A stretch of 52,356 nucleotides of DNA from Nitrobacter winogradskyi (GCF_006539545.1 NZ_BJNF01000010.1:1-52356), one strand, 5' to 3'; shown: positions 17,970 to 26,423, counted from the stretch's first letter. Notes: generated by a model from the sequence alone, not told the origin. Translations and numbers: made by a program.

Positions 17970-19307
17970 TCAGGCGACGGCGCGAATCACCTTGGCGGTC
18001 TTGTCGACGATCTCGCCGATCTGATCCTCGCTGATGATCAGCGGCGGGGTAAGCGCCAGCGTGTCGCCCGCGATGCGCATCATCAGATCGTAATCGTGGA
18101 AGCCGGCTCTCAGCGCGGTAAAGCCGCGGTCGCCCGGCCCGTTTTCGTTGGGCGCGAGCTCGATGCCCGCCGTGATGCCGACGGTGCGGATATCCACCAC
18201 GTTAGGTTCCTCGCGCAGGCTCATCACCGCGTCCGCGAATTTCGGCTCAAGATTGCGCGCGCGCTCGAACAGTTCCTCGGCGCGGTAGATGTCGAGCGTA
18301 GCGAGCCCCGCGGCGCAGGCCAGCGGATGCGCCGAATAGGTGTAGCCGTGGAATACCTCCACGGCGTTCGCGGGGCCGGTCATGAAGGCGTCGTGGATGG
18401 TCTTGTGCACCAGCACGCCGCCCATCGGGGCCGCGCCGTTGGTCACCCCCTTTGCAAAGGTGATCATGTCGGGCAGCACGCCGTAGCGCTCGGCGGCGAA
18501 GGCGTGACCGAGACGGCCGAAGCCGGTGATGACCTCGTCGAAGATCAGGAGGATGCCGTGCTTCTGGGTGATCTCGCGCAGCCGCTTGAGATAGCCTTTC
18601 GGCGCGGGCAGCACGCCGGTCGACCCGGCCATCGGCTCCACGATCACGGCGGCGATGGTTTCTGCGCCGTGGAGGGCGACGAGGCGCTCCAGTTCGTCGG
18701 CGAGTTCCGCGCCCCATTGCGGTTCGCCTTTACTGAACGCCTGCTTCTCGCGGTTGTAGGTGGATTGCAGATGGTCGACGCCGGTGAGCAGGGAGCCGAA
18801 CATCTTTCGGTTGCTGACGATGCCGCCGACCGCGGTGCCTCCGAAGCCGACGCCGTGATAAGCCCGCTCGCGGCCGATCAGGCGGATGCGGCTCCCCTGG
18901 CCGGCGATCCGGTGATAGGCCAGCGCCAGTTTCAGCGCGGTGTCCGCGGCCTCCGATCCGGAATTGCAGAAGAACACATGATCGAGCCCCTCCGGCGCGA
19001 GTTCCGAGACGCGGTTCGCCAGTTCAAATGCCTGCGGGATGCCGAACTGGAACGGCGGCGCGAAGTCCAGCGCGTCGGCCTGTCTGGCGATCGCCGCCGA
19101 GATCTCGGCGCGGCCGTGGCCGGCGTTGCAGCACCACATGCCGGCCGCGCCGTCGAGGACTTTGCGGCCATCGGTGGTGATGTAATGCATGTCCTTGGCG
19201 CCGGCGATCAGTCGCGGGGCTTTTTTGAAGGCGCGGTTCGCGGTGAAAGGCATCCAGTACGCTGAAAGATCGTTCGGGACGTTGAGGGCAAGGTTCTTGT
19301 CTGACAT
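17970..19307 (-). CDS. omega-amino acid--pyruvate aminotransferase (class III, PLP)
   Basis: Transfers an amino group from beta-alanine or another omega-amino acid to pyruvate. The class III features are present: NSGSEAADTALKLA, the catalytic HGILLIFDEVITGFGRLG segment, and the PLP-binding Lys286 in TFAKGVTNG. The N-terminus LSAYWMPFTANRAFKKAP and AAGMWCCNAGHGR are typical of beta-alanine:pyruvate aminotransferases. Start ATG 19307 has GAGGGG upstream, giving 445 residues; an in-frame GTG-like extension to 19322 is less likely. Upstream lies a 478-bp repeat-containing gap, so it has its own promoter. Confidence 0.93.
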   Translation of the reverse strand: MSDKNLALNVPNDLSAYWMPFTANRAFKKAPRLIAGAKDMHYITTDGRKVLDGAAGMWCCNAGHGRAEISAAIARQADALDFAPPFQFGIPQAFELANRVSELAPEGLDHVFFCNSGSEAADTALKLALAYHRIAGQGSRIRLIGRERAYHGVGFGGTAVGGIVSNRKMFGSLLTGVDHLQSTYNREKQAFSKGEPQWGAELADELERLVALHGAETIAAVIVEPMAGSTGVLPAPKGYLKRLREITQKHGILLIFDEVITGFGRLGHAFAAERYGVLPDMITFAKGVTNGAAPMGGVLVHKTIHDAFMTGPANAVEVFHGYTYSAHPLACAAGLATLDIYRAEELFERARNLEPKFADAVMSLREEPNVVDIRTVGITAGIELAPNENGPGDRGFTALRAGFHDYDLMMRIAGDTLALTPPLIISEDQIGEIVDKTAKVIRAVA

Positions 19308-19785
19308 CGGGGATCCCCTCACTTGGTTTCAGCGCGTTGCGGATAAGGTTCGGCGTTGGCGCTGGCGGCGCGATCCGGGCGTCGGAAGTCGCTTCATGAT
19401 GATGCTGCGCCTTCCGTGGCGATGCCGTGGATTCGAAAAGGCAGCGAATGTCCGGGCTTGAATTACACCTATAGCGTTTTCGAGCGAAGTGGACACCGGT
19501 TCGCGTGAAGAAAACGCGTCAACAACAATCTACGTGTTTTCGAGCGAAGTGGACACCGGTTCGCGTGAAGAAGACGCGCTCGTGGGAATGCAGTTCGCGT
19601 CGGTGGAAGCGTGGACTCCGGACTCGGACGATCCGGCCCGGATGTCCCAGTCTGGACGGGGTGTGTGTTGAAAATGCGGGAGAGCCCCCATGAGGTAGCA
19701 ACGGCTCTTTGGTTGGAGTTAATACTACCTGAGGTTTATTTTCAGATTAATATACACTTAATAGTTGTGTGGCTCAGTAGGCCGC
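19308..19785. other. 478-bp intergenic region between divergent genes
   Basis: Holds the tandem repeat pair at 19471-19580 and an AT-rich stretch at about 19720-19765 (TTTATTTTCAGATTAATATA), unusually AT-rich for this window and a plausible promoter for tadE. No credible gene: short frames here run through the repeats. Confidence 0.6.
19471..19580. repeat. two family A modules in tandem, 60-bp period
   Basis: The block CGAGCGAAGTGGACACCGGT plus TCGCGTGAAGAA appears twice with exactly 60 bp between equivalent bases. The first copy has arms GCGTTTTC/GAAAACGC; the second has GTGTTTTC/GAAGACGC. Both carry GGACACC where most other copies have GGATACC, indicating local duplication. Confidence 0.9.
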
Positions 19786-20229
19786 ATGACAGGTTGCTCC
19801 CTACGCCACACCTCGGCCCTGCTGCTGCGCGTCGCGCGCTGCACCCGCGCCGCGTCCGCGGTCGAGTTCGCGATGCTTCTGCCGCTGTTCCTGGTGCTGG
19901 TGGCAGGCATCGTGGTGTTCGGCGCTTACCTCACCATGGTGCATGGCGTGCAGCAATTGGCCGCGGAAGCCGCGCGTTCCTCGGTCGCGGGCCTGAACGA
20001 GACCGAACGCACGAGCCTCGCTGAAAACTACGTCACGACGAATGCCGCGTCTTATCCTCTTCTGCAGCCCGGCCATCTCACCATGAGCGCGGCGACGTCC
20101 GGCAGCGGCGTCTTCGTGGTCACGGTCAATTACGACGCATCCGACAGCATCATTTTTACCATGCCGTTCGTGCCGGCGCCGCCCTCGATCATCGTGCGGT
20201 CGGCGGCGATTCCGTTCGGCGGCTTCTGA
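19786..20229 (+). CDS. TadE-like pilus assembly protein
   Basis: 147 residues with a single membrane segment preceded by AASAVEFAMLLPLFLVLVAG, the VEFA...P signature of TadE/pseudopilin-like proteins, which are processed by a prepilin-type peptidase. The rest is predicted extracytoplasmic. Start ATG 19786 is chosen because an upstream TTG at 19765 adds only seven unlikely residues. It is followed 11 bp later by a TadG-like gene. No other tad/cpa genes are in the window, so this is an orphan minor-pilin pair. TadE versus TadF cannot be separated by eye. Confidence 0.8.
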   Translation: MTGCSLRHTSALLLRVARCTRAASAVEFAMLLPLFLVLVAGIVVFGAYLTMVHGVQQLAAEAARSSVAGLNETERTSLAENYVTTNAASYPLLQPGHLTMSAATSGSGVFVVTVNYDASDSIIFTMPFVPAPPSIIVRSAAIPFGGF

Positions 20230-20240
20230 GGAGGCTTGCT

Positions 20241-21905
20241 GTGCGAAACCTGCTTCGGCGCTTCATCTCGGACACGCGCGGCAACTTCGCGATCATGGGA
20301 GCCGGGTGCATGGTGCTGGTGCTCGGCTGCACCGCGCTCGGCGTGGATGTCGGCGCGATCTATGCCGATCGCCGCAAGGCGCAGAGCGCCGCCGACCTCG
20401 CGGCCATTGTCGCCGCCGGCAACCTCGGCAAGGCCGCGAGCGCGGCCGCCGCCACCGTCACGGCCAACGGCTATCCGGCGAGCGCGCTGCTGTCCGTCGA
20501 ACTCGGCACCTTCACCGCGAACGCGGCGCTGACGCCGCAGGCGCGCTTCGTCACCCCCGCGACCGGCGCGCCCAACGCGGCGCGGGTCACGCTACGCACC
20601 GAGACGCCGCTTTATTTTGCCCGCATGTTCGCGGGCGGCAGCAACCACTTCGATATCACCAGCAGGGCGACGGCCGCGAGCACCGCGCTTGCCTCGTTCG
20701 CGATCGGCTCGCGCCTGCTCGCGCTTAATGGTGGCCTGCTCAACACGGTTCTCGGCCGGATGCTGGGAACGACGCTGTCGCTTTCGGTGATGGACTACCA
20801 GTCGCTGATCAACGCCCGCATCGACGCCTTTGATTTCCTCAACGCGCTGGCGACTCGTCTCGACCTGACCGGCGTTACCTACGACTCGATGCTCTCAGGC
20901 GAGGTGAAGGTCGCCGACATCGTGGCTGCGATGCTGAGCGCGCAGCAGGCGGCGAACGGCATCAATGCCGCCACCGCCGCGCTGTCGAATATCTCGCTGG
21001 CGCTGGCCGGGCTGTCCACCACGATCGTGCCCGGAAAGCTGCTCGACGTCGGCCCCTATATGCCGATGACGGTCGGCTCAAAACCGAAAACAGGCGTCGG
21101 CGTCTCGGTGTTCGATCTGCTCTCGGCGACCGGCGCCATCGCCAACGGGACCAACCAGATCGCGGCCGGGGCCGATCTCGGATTGCCCGGCATCGCCGCC
21201 GTCTCCGTCAGGGCGACGATCGGCGAGCGCCCTCAGGGCAAAAGCTGGATGACGGTGGGGACCGAAGGCGCGAGCGTGCATACCGCGCAGACCCGCGTGC
21301 TGGTCACGATCAAGCTGATCGGCACCGGCGCGGTGTCGGCCGTCAATCTCCCGCTCTATGTCGAGGTCGCCTCCGGCACCGCAACGCTCGATCGCGTGAG
21401 TTGCGGCCGGCCGGACATTGCGACCTCCAGCGTCACGCTCGGCGTCACTCCCGGCATCGTCGATGCCTGGATCGGCGATGTGTCAACGGCCGAAATGACC
21501 AACTTCACCAGCAAGCCGGATCCGGGCGCGGCGACGCTGGTCAATCTCGGCGCGATCACCGTGACCGGCCGCGCCCATGCCGGCATGGGCAACACCCAGC
21601 CGACGCCGGTGTCGTTCAGCTATTCCGACATCGTCGCGCGGACGAAGAAGACCGTGACCACCACCGATTTCACCTCGTCGCTGACCGCGAGCCTGCTCGG
21701 CGATCTCTCGCTCAAGGTGAATGTGGGGCCGCTCGGCCTGCCGATTCCCGGCCTCGGGTCGACCGTGGCGGGGATCATCAGCGGCGCGACCGGGTCGATC
21801 GATCAGGTGCTGGCGCAGGTTCTGGCGACGCTCGGCATCGGCATCGGGCAGGCGGATGTCTGGGTCGCCGGCATTCGCTGCGACGGCGCGGTGCTGGTGA
21901 ATTGA
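20241..21905 (+). CDS. TadG-like putative secreted/pilus-associated protein
   Basis: The N-terminus RRFISDTRGNFAIMGAG followed by a hydrophobic segment and DRRKAQSAADLAAIVAAG is the TadG N-terminal domain. The remaining 480 residues are Ala/Thr/Gly-rich, extracytoplasmic, with few Cys (CGRPD near 390 and a final IRCDGAVLVN) and no visible metal-dependent vWA motif. Start GTG 20241 has GAGGAGG just upstream. Paired with the TadE-like gene and probably co-transcribed. Function in surface attachment is inferred from the family only. Confidence 0.8.
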   Translation: MRNLLRRFISDTRGNFAIMGAGCMVLVLGCTALGVDVGAIYADRRKAQSAADLAAIVAAGNLGKAASAAAATVTANGYPASALLSVELGTFTANAALTPQARFVTPATGAPNAARVTLRTETPLYFARMFAGGSNHFDITSRATAASTALASFAIGSRLLALNGGLLNTVLGRMLGTTLSLSVMDYQSLINARIDAFDFLNALATRLDLTGVTYDSMLSGEVKVADIVAAMLSAQQAANGINAATAALSNISLALAGLSTTIVPGKLLDVGPYMPMTVGSKPKTGVGVSVFDLLSATGAIANGTNQIAAGADLGLPGIAAVSVRATIGERPQGKSWMTVGTEGASVHTAQTRVLVTIKLIGTGAVSAVNLPLYVEVASGTATLDRVSCGRPDIATSSVTLGVTPGIVDAWIGDVSTAEMTNFTSKPDPGAATLVNLGAITVTGRAHAGMGNTQPTPVSFSYSDIVARTKKTVTTTDFTSSLTASLLGDLSLKVNVGPLGLPIPGLGSTVAGIISGATGSIDQVLAQVLATLGIGIGQADVWVAGIRCDGAVLVN

Positions 21906-21922
21906 CGCTGCTACCAGGATTT

Positions 21923-22045
21923 CGTCATGCCCGGCCTCGTGCCGGGCATCCACGTCTTGAGGCTGATCGGTAAGCAAGACGGGAATGGCCGGGACATAGG
22001 CGAGCGGAAGCGACGCCGTTCTTCGAACCTATGCCCGGCCATGAT
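21923..22045. repeat. family B palindromic repeat, long form
   Basis: Begins CGTCATGCCCGGCCTCGTGC, includes GGGCATCCACGTC, then GGGAATGGCCGGGACATAGG, GCGAGCGGAAGCGACGCC and CCTATGCCCGGCCATGA. Same block order as 15377-15503. Lies directly after the TadG-like gene. Confidence 0.75.
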
Positions 22046-22093
22046 GTGTGGAGGCTTCTGCTTGCCCGGTTGCGCCCGCGCTGGTAACCCGAC

Positions 22094-22115
22094 TGTAAGT
22101 CACTACTGACTTACA
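22094..22115. promoter_or_regulatory. 22-bp perfect dyad in the hisS leader
   Basis: TGTAAGTCA and TGACTTACA are perfect reverse complements separated by CTAC, ending 11 bp before the hisS ATG. No comparable sequence precedes other genes here. It could be an operator or a hairpin next to the ribosome binding site. No regulator is identified. Confidence 0.5.
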
Positions 22116-22126
22116 AACGAGCGCCC

Positions 22127-23743
22127 ATGTCCGACAAAAAGCCGAAAAAGCCGCAGAAACTTCGCGCCCGCCTGCCGCGCGGGCTGGAGGATCGCGGGCC
22201 CGCCGCCATCGCCGCCACGCGGCGGATGGTGGAGAAAATCCGCGCGGTCTATGAGCGTTACGGCTTCGAGCCGGTCGAGACGCCCGCGTTTGAATACACC
22301 GACGCGCTCGGCAAATTCCTGCCCGATCAGGACCGGCCCAATGAGGGCGTGTTCTCGTTTCAGGACGACGACGAACAGTGGATCAGCTTGCGCTACGATC
22401 TCACCGCGCCGCTGGCGCGTTATGTGGCGGAGAATTTCCAGAACCTCGCGCTGCCCTATCGCAGCTATCGTGCGGGCTATGTCTACCGCAACGAGAAGCC
22501 GGGACCGGGACGCTTCCGCCAGTTCATGCAGTTCGATGCCGATACGGTCGGCTCAGCGTCGCCCGCCGCCGACGCCGAGATGTGCATGATGGCGGCCGAC
22601 ACCATGGAGGCGCTGGGCATTCCAGCGAGTCAATTTGTCGTAAAGGTCAACAATCGTAAATTGCTTGATGGAATTTTAGATAGCATTGGCCTTGGTGGCG
22701 CGGATCATGCCGCGCGCAAGCTCACAATTCTAAGAGCGATGGATAAGTTCGACAAGTTCGGTGTCGAAGGCGTGCGACTTTTGTTGGGCCAAGGTCGTAA
22801 AGATGAGAGTGGCGACTTTACGAAGGGCGCGGGTCTCTCGGAGCGGGACATTGAAACAGTGATTTCGGTGTTTGGCGTGGGTGCCGTTCTCACGGATTGT
22901 GCAACGACTGACGAGAAGCAAGCGCGCCCAAGAGATGTTCTTACCTTTTCCTCGTCTGATGGGGAAAAGTGGCATCGCAAAGTAACGTTCAACAGTGTGT
23001 TTGAAACCCTGAAGTTCGTCCGCGAGAAATTGGGCGATTCAGCCAAAGTTTTCGACGATGGAATATCGGAGCTTCGGCAAATTTCTGAACTGCTTTCTGC
23101 ATCCGGATACGGAGACGGCAGAGTTCGAATCGACCCCTCCGTCGTGCGCGGCCTCGAATACTATACTGGCCCCGTTTTCGAAGTTGAACTTCTGCTCGAA
23201 ACCAAGGACGAAAAGGGTCGCCCGGTTCGCTTCGGCTCGGTCGGCGGCGGCGGGCGTTATGACGGTCTGGTCTCGCGCTTTCGCGGCGAGCCCGTGCCCG
23301 CGACCGGCTTTTCCATCGGCGTGTCGCGGTTGCAGGCGGCGCTCACCATGCTCGACAAGCTCGACACAAAACCGCAGCCGGGTCCGGTGGTGGTCACGGT
23401 TTTCGGCGGCGACATCGCGAGCTACCAGAAGATGGTCGCCGACTTGCGCAATGCCGGTATCCGTGCGGAGCTTTATCTCGGAAATCCCAAGCATTCGCTT
23501 GGCCAGCAGATGAGGTACGCCGACAAGCGTAATTCGCCTTGCGCGATCATTCAGGGCACGGATGAGAAAGCCAACGGCAAGGTGCTGATCAAGGACCTGA
23601 TCGCCGGCGCCGGGCTGACCTCCATTGAGGACCGCGCTGAGTATCTGAAGAAACAGGCCGAGGCGCAGATAGAGGCCGGCGAGAGCGATCTCGTCACCGA
23701 GGTGCGGAAGCTGCTCGCGCGCCATGACGTGAGGTGGGATTAG
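22127..23743 (+). CDS. hisS: histidine--tRNA ligase HisRS, mosaic in base composition
   Basis: Charges tRNA-His. Class II motifs are present: motif 2 [20 protein letters not shown], histidine-binding [11 protein letters not shown] and [10 protein letters not shown], and motif 3 GFSIGVSRL. The 538-residue length and an insertion between [11 protein letters not shown] and the histidine site fit the alphaproteobacterial type rather than the 424-residue E. coli type. The middle (about 22618-23175) is much less GC-rich than the flanks and uses codons such as TTA, AGA and GTA that the flanks avoid, yet the frame and motifs are intact. Start ATG 22127 follows a perfect dyad. The stop TAG begins a small family B hairpin. 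Confidence 0.95.
   Translation: MSDKKPKKPQKLRARLPRGLEDRGPAAIAATRRMVEKIRAVYERYGFEPVETPAFEYTDALGKFLPDQDRPNEGVFSFQDDDEQWISLRYDLTAPLARYVAENFQNLALPYRSYRAGYVYRNEKPGPGRFRQFMQFDADTVGSASPAADAEMCMMAADTMEALGIPASQFVVKVNNRKLLDGILDSIGLGGADHAARKLTILRAMDKFDKFGVEGVRLLLGQGRKDESGDFTKGAGLSERDIETVISVFGVGAVLTDCATTDEKQARPRDVLTFSSSDGEKWHRKVTFNSVFETLKFVREKLGDSAKVFDDGISELRQISELLSASGYGDGRVRIDPSVVRGLEYYTGPVFEVELLLETKDEKGRPVRFGSVGGGGRYDGLVSRFRGEPVPATGFSIGVSRLQAALTMLDKLDTKPQPGPVVVTVFGGDIASYQKMVADLRNAGIRAELYLGNPKHSLGQQMRYADKRNSPCAIIQGTDEKANGKVLIKDLIAGAGLTSIEDRAEYLKKQAEAQIEAGESDLVTEVRKLLARHDVRWD
22618..23175 (+). other. lower-GC segment within hisS
   Basis: By direct count 28 of 60 bases are G or C at 22981-23040, against 45 of 60 at 23281-23340 in the same gene. 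The boundaries are estimated by eye from the change in third-position use. Looks like an internal segment acquired by homologous recombination from a lower-GC relative, or an ancestral insertion. Confidence 0.55.
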
Positions 23744-23773
23744 CCGTTCTTCGAACGGCTATGCCCGGCCATG
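23742..23773. repeat. partial family B element with hairpin after hisS
   Basis: AGCCGTTC TTC GAACGGCT forms an 8-bp stem immediately at the hisS TAG, followed by ATGCCCGGCCATGAC, the right end of family B. The same hairpin is inside the copy at 45563. Confidence 0.6.
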
Positions 23774-23800
23774 ACGGCTTGGAAAAGTGTAAGCCCTCAT

Positions 23801-24331
23801 CTAATGCGGCGCCATCGACTTGAATTTTTCAAAGTCGCGCATGTTCATCTTGAAGCCGCCGGGCATCACGACATCGCCGGGCGTCTGTCCCTCCTTGCAG
23901 GGGCCGACCCATTTCGCCGCGATGGTGATTTTGCTGTCCCGGTCTCCAAACTTGCCGCCTTTGCTGCGCGCGGCGACCTTCACCGTGTAGGCGGAGTCAA
24001 AGTCGCCCGTGGCTTCGGCGTGCGACGTCACCGTCGTGCCGCCCATGGTGCAGACTGAATCCATCACATAGCCGGTCGCGGTTTTCTGGACGTCGGCCTT
24101 CGAGCAGTTCTGCCTGGCGGAGGGCGCGAAATCCGAGGTGAATTCGCGGTCCACGGCCTCGCTGGTGCATTGCTGAACCGCGACTCCCGGCATTCGGCCG
24201 CCTGCATGGTCCACCTTGACGTCCCAAAGCCCGGCCTTGCGGAGCGGCAGTTGCACCTCCGCGAGCGCCGGAGCGGCGGAAAGCAGAACCAGCGGCAGGA
24301 GGAACATCGAGAGACGAGATGATTGTCGCAT
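23801..24331 (-). CDS. DUF3617 family secreted protein
   Basis: Signal peptide MRQSSRLSMFLLPLVLLSAAPALAE, then a 150-residue domain with RKAGLWDVKVD, a conserved Cys in VQQCTS and SVCTMGGTTVTS, which matches DUF3617 as I know it. Function unknown; periplasmic by prediction. ATG 24331 is chosen because it starts a clean signal peptide; open frame continues to 24412. Downstream on the same strand of another small secreted gene (26-bp gap), so probably co-transcribed. Confidence 0.85.
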   Translation of the reverse strand: MRQSSRLSMFLLPLVLLSAAPALAEVQLPLRKAGLWDVKVDHAGGRMPGVAVQQCTSEAVDREFTSDFAPSARQNCSKADVQKTATGYVMDSVCTMGGTTVTSHAEATGDFDSAYTVKVAARSKGGKFGDRDSKITIAAKWVGPCKEGQTPGDVVMPGGFKMNMRDFEKFKSMAPH

Positions 24332-24357
24332 CGCAGGCTCCGTGAGGGCGTAACAGT

Positions 24358-24660
24358 TCAGTAGCGGGTTTGCAGCGGAGGCTGGTCCGGACCATAGGGC
24401 ACCCAGCGGCAAGCGAACGAGACGTAGCCGCCGGGATAGGCCTGGACGCCGAGGAATTTCGCCACCTTACCGTAGCGCGCGCAGTGATGGGCCGCAATCA
24501 CGCGGACATCACCGGCCCCGGCCAGCGAATAGGAGATGATTCCCCCGGTGTCGTTGCCCTTGAGCGGAGGCACCCAATCGGCCCGCGCCGGTCCGAAAAC
24601 CAGCGAGCCGGTCATCGCCGCCAGCAAGGCCGCTCCGAACAGTCTCATCCTCATCTCCAT
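24358..24660 (-). CDS. small secreted protein of unknown function
   Basis: 100 residues: signal peptide (FGAALLAAMTGSLVFGPARA) then about 70 residues with two Cys (AAHHCARYG, SFACRWVP) that could form a disulfide. Two further in-frame ATGs lie within the first five codons, so the exact start is uncertain. I do not recognise the family. It precedes the DUF3617 gene on the same strand. Confidence 0.7.
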   Translation of the reverse strand: MEMRMRLFGAALLAAMTGSLVFGPARADWVPPLKGNDTGGIISYSLAGAGDVRVIAAHHCARYGKVAKFLGVQAYPGGYVSFACRWVPYGPDQPPLQTRY

Positions 24661-24676
24661 TGTTGCGGTCCGACCT

Positions 24677-24779
24677 TATAGCGTTTTCGAGCGAAGTGGA
24701 TACCGGTTCGCGTGAAGAAAACGCGTCAGAACAACAAACTAGAGCATCGCTTCTGATTCAATCAGAAGCGATGCTCTAG
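24677..24779. repeat. family A element with a 41-bp perfect palindrome
   Basis: Left module TATAGCGTTTTCGAGCGAAG to GAAGAAAACGCGTCA, then 24739-24779, a palindrome with two perfect 20-bp arms: CTAGAGCAT plus CGCTTCTGATT, a single C, and the exact reverse complement. Between divergent genes for two secreted proteins. Confidence 0.9.
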
Positions 24780-24913
24780 AACGCGGAGCGGGCCGTGAAA
24801 AGAACGCCTGGCCGCTCATCCCGGAGTTAGGAGACGGGTGTTGCGTCGCCGCACTTGACCTTGCGCGTGCTTCGCGGCACCGTTACGGGGTTCGGATCAT
24901 TGGCGGACCTCCC

Positions 24914-25369
24914 ATGCGTAACCTCGTCACATTATTGAAGAAATCCGCCGTCGGCGTGGCGTTTGGCGCGGCGTTGGGTCTGTTCGCCGCGATGCCGGTT
25001 GCGCAAGCGTTCAATTTTCCCGTGTTCGGGCCGAGCTATGAAGGGCAGTTGCCACGCTGTGAGGCGGGGCTGCCGACCATCACGACGCAATTCTGGGAGA
25101 AGGAACGGAAGTTCTGGAATTCCCCGCTGCGCATCACCGCTTATGGCAATGTCCATGAAAGGGCGTTTCGGCCGAGGGAGTCCGACAACATCCCGCGCCG
25201 CTACTGCACCGCCGAGGCGATGGTCAGCGACGGCATAGTCCGCACGGTGCATTATTCCATTGTCGAGGATGGCGGGATCGCCAGCATGGGGCAGGGCGTC
25301 GAGTGGTGCGTGGTCGGCCTCGATCGCAACTGGGCCTACAATCCGGGTTGTCTCACCGCCCAACCGTAA
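24914..25369 (+). CDS. secreted protein of unknown function
   Basis: 151 residues: signal peptide ending MPVAQAFNFP, then a compact domain with four Cys (LPRCEAG, RRYCTAEAM, VEWCVVG, NPGCLTAQ), suggesting two disulfides. No family recognised. Start ATG 24914 yields a good signal peptide. Transcribed divergently from the two small secreted genes to its left. A repeat-bearing 361-bp gap follows. Confidence 0.75.
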   Translation: MRNLVTLLKKSAVGVAFGAALGLFAAMPVAQAFNFPVFGPSYEGQLPRCEAGLPTITTQFWEKERKFWNSPLRITAYGNVHERAFRPRESDNIPRRYCTAEAMVSDGIVRTVHYSIVEDGGIASMGQGVEWCVVGLDRNWAYNPGCLTAQP

Positions 25370-25445
25370 AGCGGGACAACGAAAAGCGTGCAGCGGTTTG
25401 CCGCCCGCATCCCGCTGCTCAACATACTGAAGTCGACCACATCGT

Positions 25446-25474
25446 GATATCTGAATCGATTCGATCCAGATATC
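25446..25474. repeat. inverted repeat GATATCTG / CAGATATC
   Basis: Perfect 8-bp arms with a 13-bp spacer, followed by a partial third copy (TTTGATCCAGATC). Could be a hairpin or protein site; no match to the family A or B core. Confidence 0.4.
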
Positions 25475-25540
25475 ATTTGATCCAGATCATTTCCGGCCTG
25501 GCGGAATCCGCCGTAAAGAGAATGCCTGCAATCGATACTA

Positions 25541-25630
25541 TGTTGTTTTTCGAGCGGACGGCCATCTTGCGTTAAAAAGGCGCGTCAACCAAAGAGATTG
25601 ATTCTCATTCCGGAAGCGGAAAGATTCTAG
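25541..25630. repeat. decayed family A element
   Basis: TTTTTCGAGCGGACGG, GGCGCGTCAACC and AAGCGGAAAGATTCTAG align with family A left arm, right arm and trailer, with many substitutions. Confidence 0.55.
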
Positions 25631-25730
25631 AAATATCCCGACCTCTGGTCGCTATGCTATGATGGCTGGTTCTCTCGTTCTCGGATTTTGCATGAGAACC
25701 TGATTCCGGCTGGGCTGAGGAGTTGGCGTC

Positions 25731-26423
25731 ATGAGATGGGTGTCTCGCGCGGCGGCCGCGTCTGTTTTGTCGTGGCTGATCCTGCTTGCGGGGTGGACCG
25801 CCGATGCGTTGGCAAAAGACCAGCGACAAAACGCGCCCGGCGCTTTCGATTTCTATGTGCTGTCGCTGTCATGGTCTCCTTCGTTCTGCGCCGCCGCGGA
25901 GGAACGCGGCAATGCCGGCCGATCGCAGCAGACCCAGTGCGGCGAGCGGTCGTTCTCGTTCGTGGTGCACGGTCTTTGGCCGCAATACGAGCACGGCTTT
26001 CCTGATTATTGCCAGCGCCCGGCGCCGCGGCTCGATCGCCGCATCATGGCTTCGATGCTGGATTTGATGCCGGCGCCGGGGCTGATCTACAGCCAGTGGG
26101 ACAAGCACGGCACCTGCTCAGGGCTGAGCGCGCAGGCCTATTTCGAAACCATCCGCAAGGCGCGCGCCGCTGTGAAGATCCCGGCGGAATTCGTCGATCT
26201 CGCCGCACCGAAAAGCATTACGGCCGATGCCGTCGAGGAGGCCTTCGTCAAGGACAATCCGGGCCTCAGCCGTTCCGCGATAGCGGTGATGTGCGACCGG
26301 ACCAGGCTCAGCGAGGTGCGGATCTGCATGAACAAGGACCTGCAATTCCGCGCCTGTGAGGAAATCGACCGGCGCGCCTGCCGTCGGGACCAGGTGGTGA
26401 TGCCGCCTGTGCGCGGCGGCTGA
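25731..26423 (+). CDS. ribonuclease T2 family protein
   Basis: Periplasmic endoribonuclease of the RNase T2/RNase I family. A signal peptide (residues 1-28, ending TADALA) precedes FYVLSLSWSPSFC, the first catalytic segment FVVHGLWPQ (His80) and the second SQWDKHGTC (His126). Many members have HEW at the start of the second segment; here it is SQW, so the acidic residue is Gln. Lys125 and His126 remain. Cys53, 70, 94 and 129 fit the usual disulfides. 230 residues. ATG 25731 is preceded by GAGGAG. rlmJ follows 97 bp later. Confidence 0.9.
   Translation: MRWVSRAAAASVLSWLILLAGWTADALAKDQRQNAPGAFDFYVLSLSWSPSFCAAAEERGNAGRSQQTQCGERSFSFVVHGLWPQYEHGFPDYCQRPAPRLDRRIMASMLDLMPAPGLIYSQWDKHGTCSGLSAQAYFETIRKARAAVKIPAEFVDLAAPKSITADAVEEAFVKDNPGLSRSAIAVMCDRTRLSEVRICMNKDLQFRACEEIDRRACRRDQVVMPPVRGG

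Larger units (their letters stand above)
25370..25730. other. 361-bp intergenic region before the RNase gene
   Basis: Contains the dyad at 25446-25474, a decayed family A element at 25541-25630 and AT-richer sequence (CTATGCTATGATGG) that may include the RNase promoter. No credible gene. Confidence 0.5.

Noticed and set aside
19471-19580. Tandem repeats considered as a CRISPR array
   Set aside because: Only two copies, the repeat is palindromic across the whole unit and there are no unique spacers or cas genes.
22618-23175. Low-GC part of hisS considered as an inserted element or intein
   Set aside because: The frame is continuous, HisRS motifs run through it and no intein or transposase motif is seen; recombination within the gene explains it better.
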